64,000 nt of DNA. It comes from D37C17 sp964551815. GTDB taxonomy: Bacteria; Fidelibacterota; Marinisomatia; SCGC-AAA003-L08; D37C17. A program made the position numbers and the translations under genes. The notes under the pieces were generated by a model that was given only the letters and a program-made list of their open reading frames with translations, had not been told where the DNA came from and made no database searches. How positions within the stretch are numbered: the first letter of the stretch is position 1; each line of letters starts with the position of its first letter. Location of the stretch: the NCBI GenBank assembly GCA_964551815.1, contig CAZKEL010000001.1:33017-97016 (forward strand), in the 5' to 3' direction. Shown in pieces: positions 61,419 to 64,000 of this stretch.

Positions 61419-64000
61419 TTAATTTTCATTAACCTGTTATTTTCCTTTGCCCTGTCTCCTTTCTCTCTGCTTCCAATTCCTGCAAGTTTCTCCCCCATCT
61501 TCTGCATACTCCCCATTTTCTCAATAGTGATAGTGTAAACGCCGAATGCCACTTCCACTTTGCCACGAATGATAAAGAGTTTCTCCCAGTTTAAGAGATC
61601 ACCATAAGCAGCAAAAGCATCAGGAAACATCACACATTCATAGATATCTGTTTCATCTTCCAGGGTGATAAATTCCATAGGTTCCCGCTTGCGGGTTGAG
61701 GTGACTTTTGTTGTAATAAGTACACCTGCTAAATTGATCGTCTTCCCTGTGTATTTGGGGATGTCTTTGGCTTTTTTAATTTTTCCCTCAAAATAGGGCA
61801 GCCAGGCTGTCAGAGGATGTTCAGATATAGGGAAACCAAAACTCTCCCGTTCCAATCTGATTTTTTCATTGTGGGTAAGTCCTGTTTCACTGATTGTAGG
61901 CAGCATAGTTTCTCCATCCTCACCATTCTGAAGGTAATGAGAAGCAATGCGAAAGGCAATCTGTTGATGGGTAAGTTCCGACTCTAATTCGGTAAAACAG
62001 CCTGCATTGGTGAGGGACATGGCATCAGCCAAATCCAGATCAGTACGTTGAAAAAAATCTTCTAATGATACAAAATCACCTCCTTTCCGTTCTTCTAATA
62101 TCTGAGTCACTACCTTCTCTTGCAGATTGGCAATAGCCATAAACCCCATCCGGATACGTTTTTTATTTCCTCTATACTCTTTAAAACTGCGGTTGATATG
62201 GGGTAACAAGATATTGATTCCCCACCTCCGTGCTTCACTGAGATAGGCATAGGCAGAATAGAATCCTCCCTGGTTGGAAACTACTGCTGCCAGAAATTCA
62301 GCAGTAAAATGAGCCTTTAAATAGGCACAGGTAAAGGAGAGCATGGCATAAGAAGCAGAATGGGGTTTACAGAAGGAATATCCGGAAAATGACTCCACCA
62401 TGCTCCACATCTCTAAGGCCAGTTTTTTACTGTAGCCCCGCTTCAACATACCCCTGATAAATTTTTTCCGCCAGAGAGGCACTAAATGCTCCAATGACGG
62501 ACGGGATATGACCTTACGTATATAGTCGGACTCAGCATAACCAAAGCCGGCCAGTTCACGAGCCGCCATAGACACTTGCTCTTCATAGACCATAATGCCA
62601 TAGCTTTCGTTTAGAAAATGCAGATCAGGATGAGGCAGCTTCCAGGGTTTTCCGTGAATGCGCTCTAACATGAGATTGGTAAAGCGATTGGCAGCAGGAC
62701 GGATAATGGAAGAATAAATCACCACGTGTTCAAAATCCACTTTGCCGGCTTTGGCTAACAATTGGCGGGTGGCAGGACTTTCAATATAGAATATTCCCAT
62801 GGTACGTCCTGCTTTCATAAGAGATTCTGTCTTAGTATCACCAGTTGCGGGGATACAATGATAATCCACATATTCATTGCGATAGATCCCCGCCTGTTTC
62901 AGGGTATCCCGTACTACTGCCAGGGAGCGGTTCCCCAGCAGATCAATTTTCAACAGACCTGAATCTTCAGTCTGATCTTTTTCCCACTCCAGAATCTGCA
63001 CCCCTTTAGTTGCCATGAGTACTGGTACATACTTACGAATTTCATCCGGTACAATCACCACACCGCCGGGATGTACCGATGACACTCGAAAGGCATCCAT
63101 TATTTTTTCTGAAATTTGTAAAATTTCTTTCAAAGTAGTGTCTATATCTAAATATTTAAAGCGTTCATCATTTTCTATCCAGTGTAGTAGATCGGAGCGA
63201 CGGCTATGCCAGCCAATACGCTTGGTAACAGCTTTGATTTCTTCATTAGAAAGTCCATAGACCTTTGCTACTTCCCGCACCGCTGACCTGGGTTGGAGAA
63301 ATACCTGGTTAGACACCATAGCCGTTCTGTGGAGTCCGTATTTTTGAAATACGTAGTCAATAATATCGTCCCGCTCATCCCAGGGGAAGTCAATGTCAAT
63401 ATCCGGCATATCTACCCGCTGAGGATGGATGAATCGCTCAAACTGCAGGTTATACCTTAGTGGGTCCACCTGAGTGATAAAAAGGCAGTAACTCACGATG
63501 GAGGCAGCGCCTGATCCCCTGCCTATAGTGGCATTGGTCTGCTTCACAATATCCCCCACAACTAAAAAATAGGGCGCAAACCCTTTTTCAGTGATAATGG
63601 AGAGTTCATATTCAATACGTTTTGTCACTTCGCTGATTGGATGGGCTTCACGTCTTAAGCTGTAAGCTTCAAGTTCTCCGGAGCCCGAAATGCTGCTTCC
63701 AGCTTGAAACTTACAGCTTGCAGCTAACACATTGTCACTTTTTAATTTTTCATTTTTAATTTTTAATTCCACATACCGCTTCTCCGCCCCCTCATATACC
63801 AGCTTTCGCAGTTTTTTATTGGCATCATGGGTGCTTTTCAGATCCATATTGGGGAAAATGGTATTGAGAAATGTCCAGTCCGTTTTACAGCGCTCCGCCA
63901 GGTAGTGGGCATTGTTGATGGCATCCAGACTGTTAGGGAACAGCGTTGCCATTCCCTTCTCACTGCGGAAATAATGGGCGTCACTCTTCATTTCTGCCAG
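61412..64000 (-). CDS. DNA polymerase III alpha subunit (DnaE-type), lacking N-terminus in this window, with in-frame repeat insertion
   Basis: The frame is open through the right edge (three more codons beyond the first ATG at 63991 read Leu-Ala-Glu), so the PHP domain lies outside. Present are the palm ('IGRGSGAASIVSYC' near 157, catalytic 'PDIDIDF' at 196-202), the fingers, a helix-hairpin-helix region and a C-terminal OB domain ('GVLITTKVTSTRKREPMEF'). The short build (no tau-binding tail) is more like the DnaE2/ImuC or DnaE3 types than the replicative E. coli form. Residues about 76-117, between the palm start and 'PISEVTKRIEYEL', have no counterpart in the family and are encoded by a palindromic repeat plus an AT-rich tract. 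No imuA/imuB neighbour is seen. Confidence 0.93.
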   Translation of the reverse strand: MAEMKSDAHYFRSEKGMATLFPNSLDAINNAHYLAERCKTDWTFLNTIFPNMDLKSTHDANKKLRKLVYEGAEKRYVELKIKNEKLKSDNVLAASCKFQAGSSISGSGELEAYSLRREAHPISEVTKRIEYELSIITEKGFAPYFLVVGDIVKQTNATIGRGSGAASIVSYCLFITQVDPLRYNLQFERFIHPQRVDMPDIDIDFPWDERDDIIDYVFQKYGLHRTAMVSNQVFLQPRSAVREVAKVYGLSNEEIKAVTKRIGWHSRRSDLLHWIENDERFKYLDIDTTLKEILQISEKIMDAFRVSSVHPGGVVIVPDEIRKYVPVLMATKGVQILEWEKDQTEDSGLLKIDLLGNRSLAVVRDTLKQAGIYRNEYVDYHCIPATGDTKTESLMKAGRTMGIFYIESPATRQLLAKAGKVDFEHVVIYSSIIRPAANRFTNLMLERIHGKPWKLPHPDLHFLNESYGIMVYEEQVSMAARELAGFGYAESDYIRKVISRPSLEHLVPLWRKKFIRGMLKRGYSKKLALEMWSMVESFSGYSFCKPHSASYAMLSFTCAYLKAHFTAEFLAAVVSNQGGFYSAYAYLSEARRWGINILLPHINRSFKEYRGNKKRIRMGFMAIANLQEKVVTQILEERKGGDFVSLEDFFQRTDLDLADAMSLTNAGCFTELESELTHQQIAFRIASHYLQNGEDGETMLPTISETGLTHNEKIRLERESFGFPISEHPLTAWLPYFEGKIKKAKDIPKYTGKTINLAGVLITTKVTSTRKREPMEFITLEDETDIYECVMFPDAFAAYGDLLNWEKLFIIRGKVEVAFGVYTITIEKMGSMQKMGEKLAGIGSREKGDRAKENNRLMKINY
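63654..63723. repeat. Imperfect palindromic element inside the dnaE coding region
   Basis: The arm CTTAAGCTGTAAGCTTCAAG (63654-63673) is complementary, with few mismatches, to GCTTGAAACTTACAGCTTGC (63702-63721). The inner part contains the perfect small palindrome CTCCGGAG (63676-63683). The whole element is a multiple of codons in effect, since the dnaE frame continues through it. It resembles REP-like mobile palindromic units. No second copy was noticed in this window. Confidence 0.75.
63738..63768. repeat. AT-rich direct-repeat tract adjoining the palindrome
   Basis: A run built of TTTTTAAT/TTTTTCAT units encodes a Lys/Asn/Glu stretch 'LKIKNEKLKSDN' on the minus strand. It borders the palindrome at 63654-63723 and together they make up the segment of dnaE with no family counterpart. 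Such tracts usually sit between genes. Confidence 0.65.

Overview
The window is AT-rich bacterial chromosome, and almost every gene lies on the minus strand. Only one block, about 59.7-61.4 kb, is on the plus strand. The organism is most likely an uncultured-type member of the FCB superphylum (Marinimicrobia, Ignavibacteria or Calditrichota-like). The grounds are a secreted cohesin-like protein ending in the FlgD-like 'NYPNPFNPST' sorting domain typical of those phyla, a DUF4837-type lipoprotein, TamB and signal peptidase genes of a diderm cell, and the AtuA/acyl-CoA carboxylase cluster. This is inference from gene content; no rRNA is present.

Layout from low to high coordinates. 1-5.2 kb: the N-terminal part of a TamB-like protein (cut by the window edge), a VTT/YqaA membrane protein, a GT2 glycosyltransferase, tRNA-Pro(GGG), a MerR regulator, a polysaccharide deacetylase without a normal start codon, and alanine dehydrogenase. 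5.2-14.4 kb: the classical nusA-infB-rbfA-truB-ribF-rpsO-pnp transcription/translation operon, preceded by a TPR-like membrane protein and tRNA-Arg(CCT). rimP is not in its usual place, and rbfA has no ATG/GTG/TTG start. 14.5-20.3 kb: a MATE exporter, AtuA split into two genes, a methylcrotonyl/geranyl-CoA-type carboxyltransferase, and accA. 20.3-27.9 kb: glycan and envelope genes (a GT2-phosphoglycosyltransferase fusion with a degenerate active site, a polyprenol-phosphate mannosyltransferase-like enzyme, an RmlD-like reductase), then purE, a lipoprotein, a methyltransferase, lgt and a CPBP protease.

27.9-43.9 kb: lepA, an enoyl-CoA hydratase, trkH-trkA potassium uptake, the secreted cohesin-like protein behind a strong terminator, murA, recN, a VanZ-like protein, nnr, acpS, a HAD phosphatase, a periplasmic TPR protein, tRNA-Leu(GAG), secG, tpiA and pgk. 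44-58.7 kb: comF, smc, a HIT protein, an outer-membrane-like protein, a zinc-type oxidoreductase, deoxynucleoside kinase, folK, folB, a TPMT-like methyltransferase, a cold-shock-like protein, four unrecognised small proteins, lepB, and a UvrD-type helicase fused to an Fe-S nuclease. 58.8-64 kb: a YedK/HMCES-type DNA-protein crosslink protein, then a plus-strand SRPBCC gene, a VOC gene and a higBA toxin-antitoxin module with a recognisable operator, then a DnaE-type polymerase running off the right edge. Genes are densely packed, with many 4-11 base stop/start overlaps, so long co-transcribed runs are likely.

The most notable observations are: a palindromic repeat plus an AT-rich tract inserted in frame into the dnaE coding region; two genes (rbfA and the deacetylase) whose only plausible starts are ATA and ATT at the upstream stop codon; and a glycosyltransferase fusion whose phosphoglycosyltransferase domain appears to have lost its catalytic Asp-Glu dyad. 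No CRISPR array, prophage, transposase or obvious novel defence island was seen.
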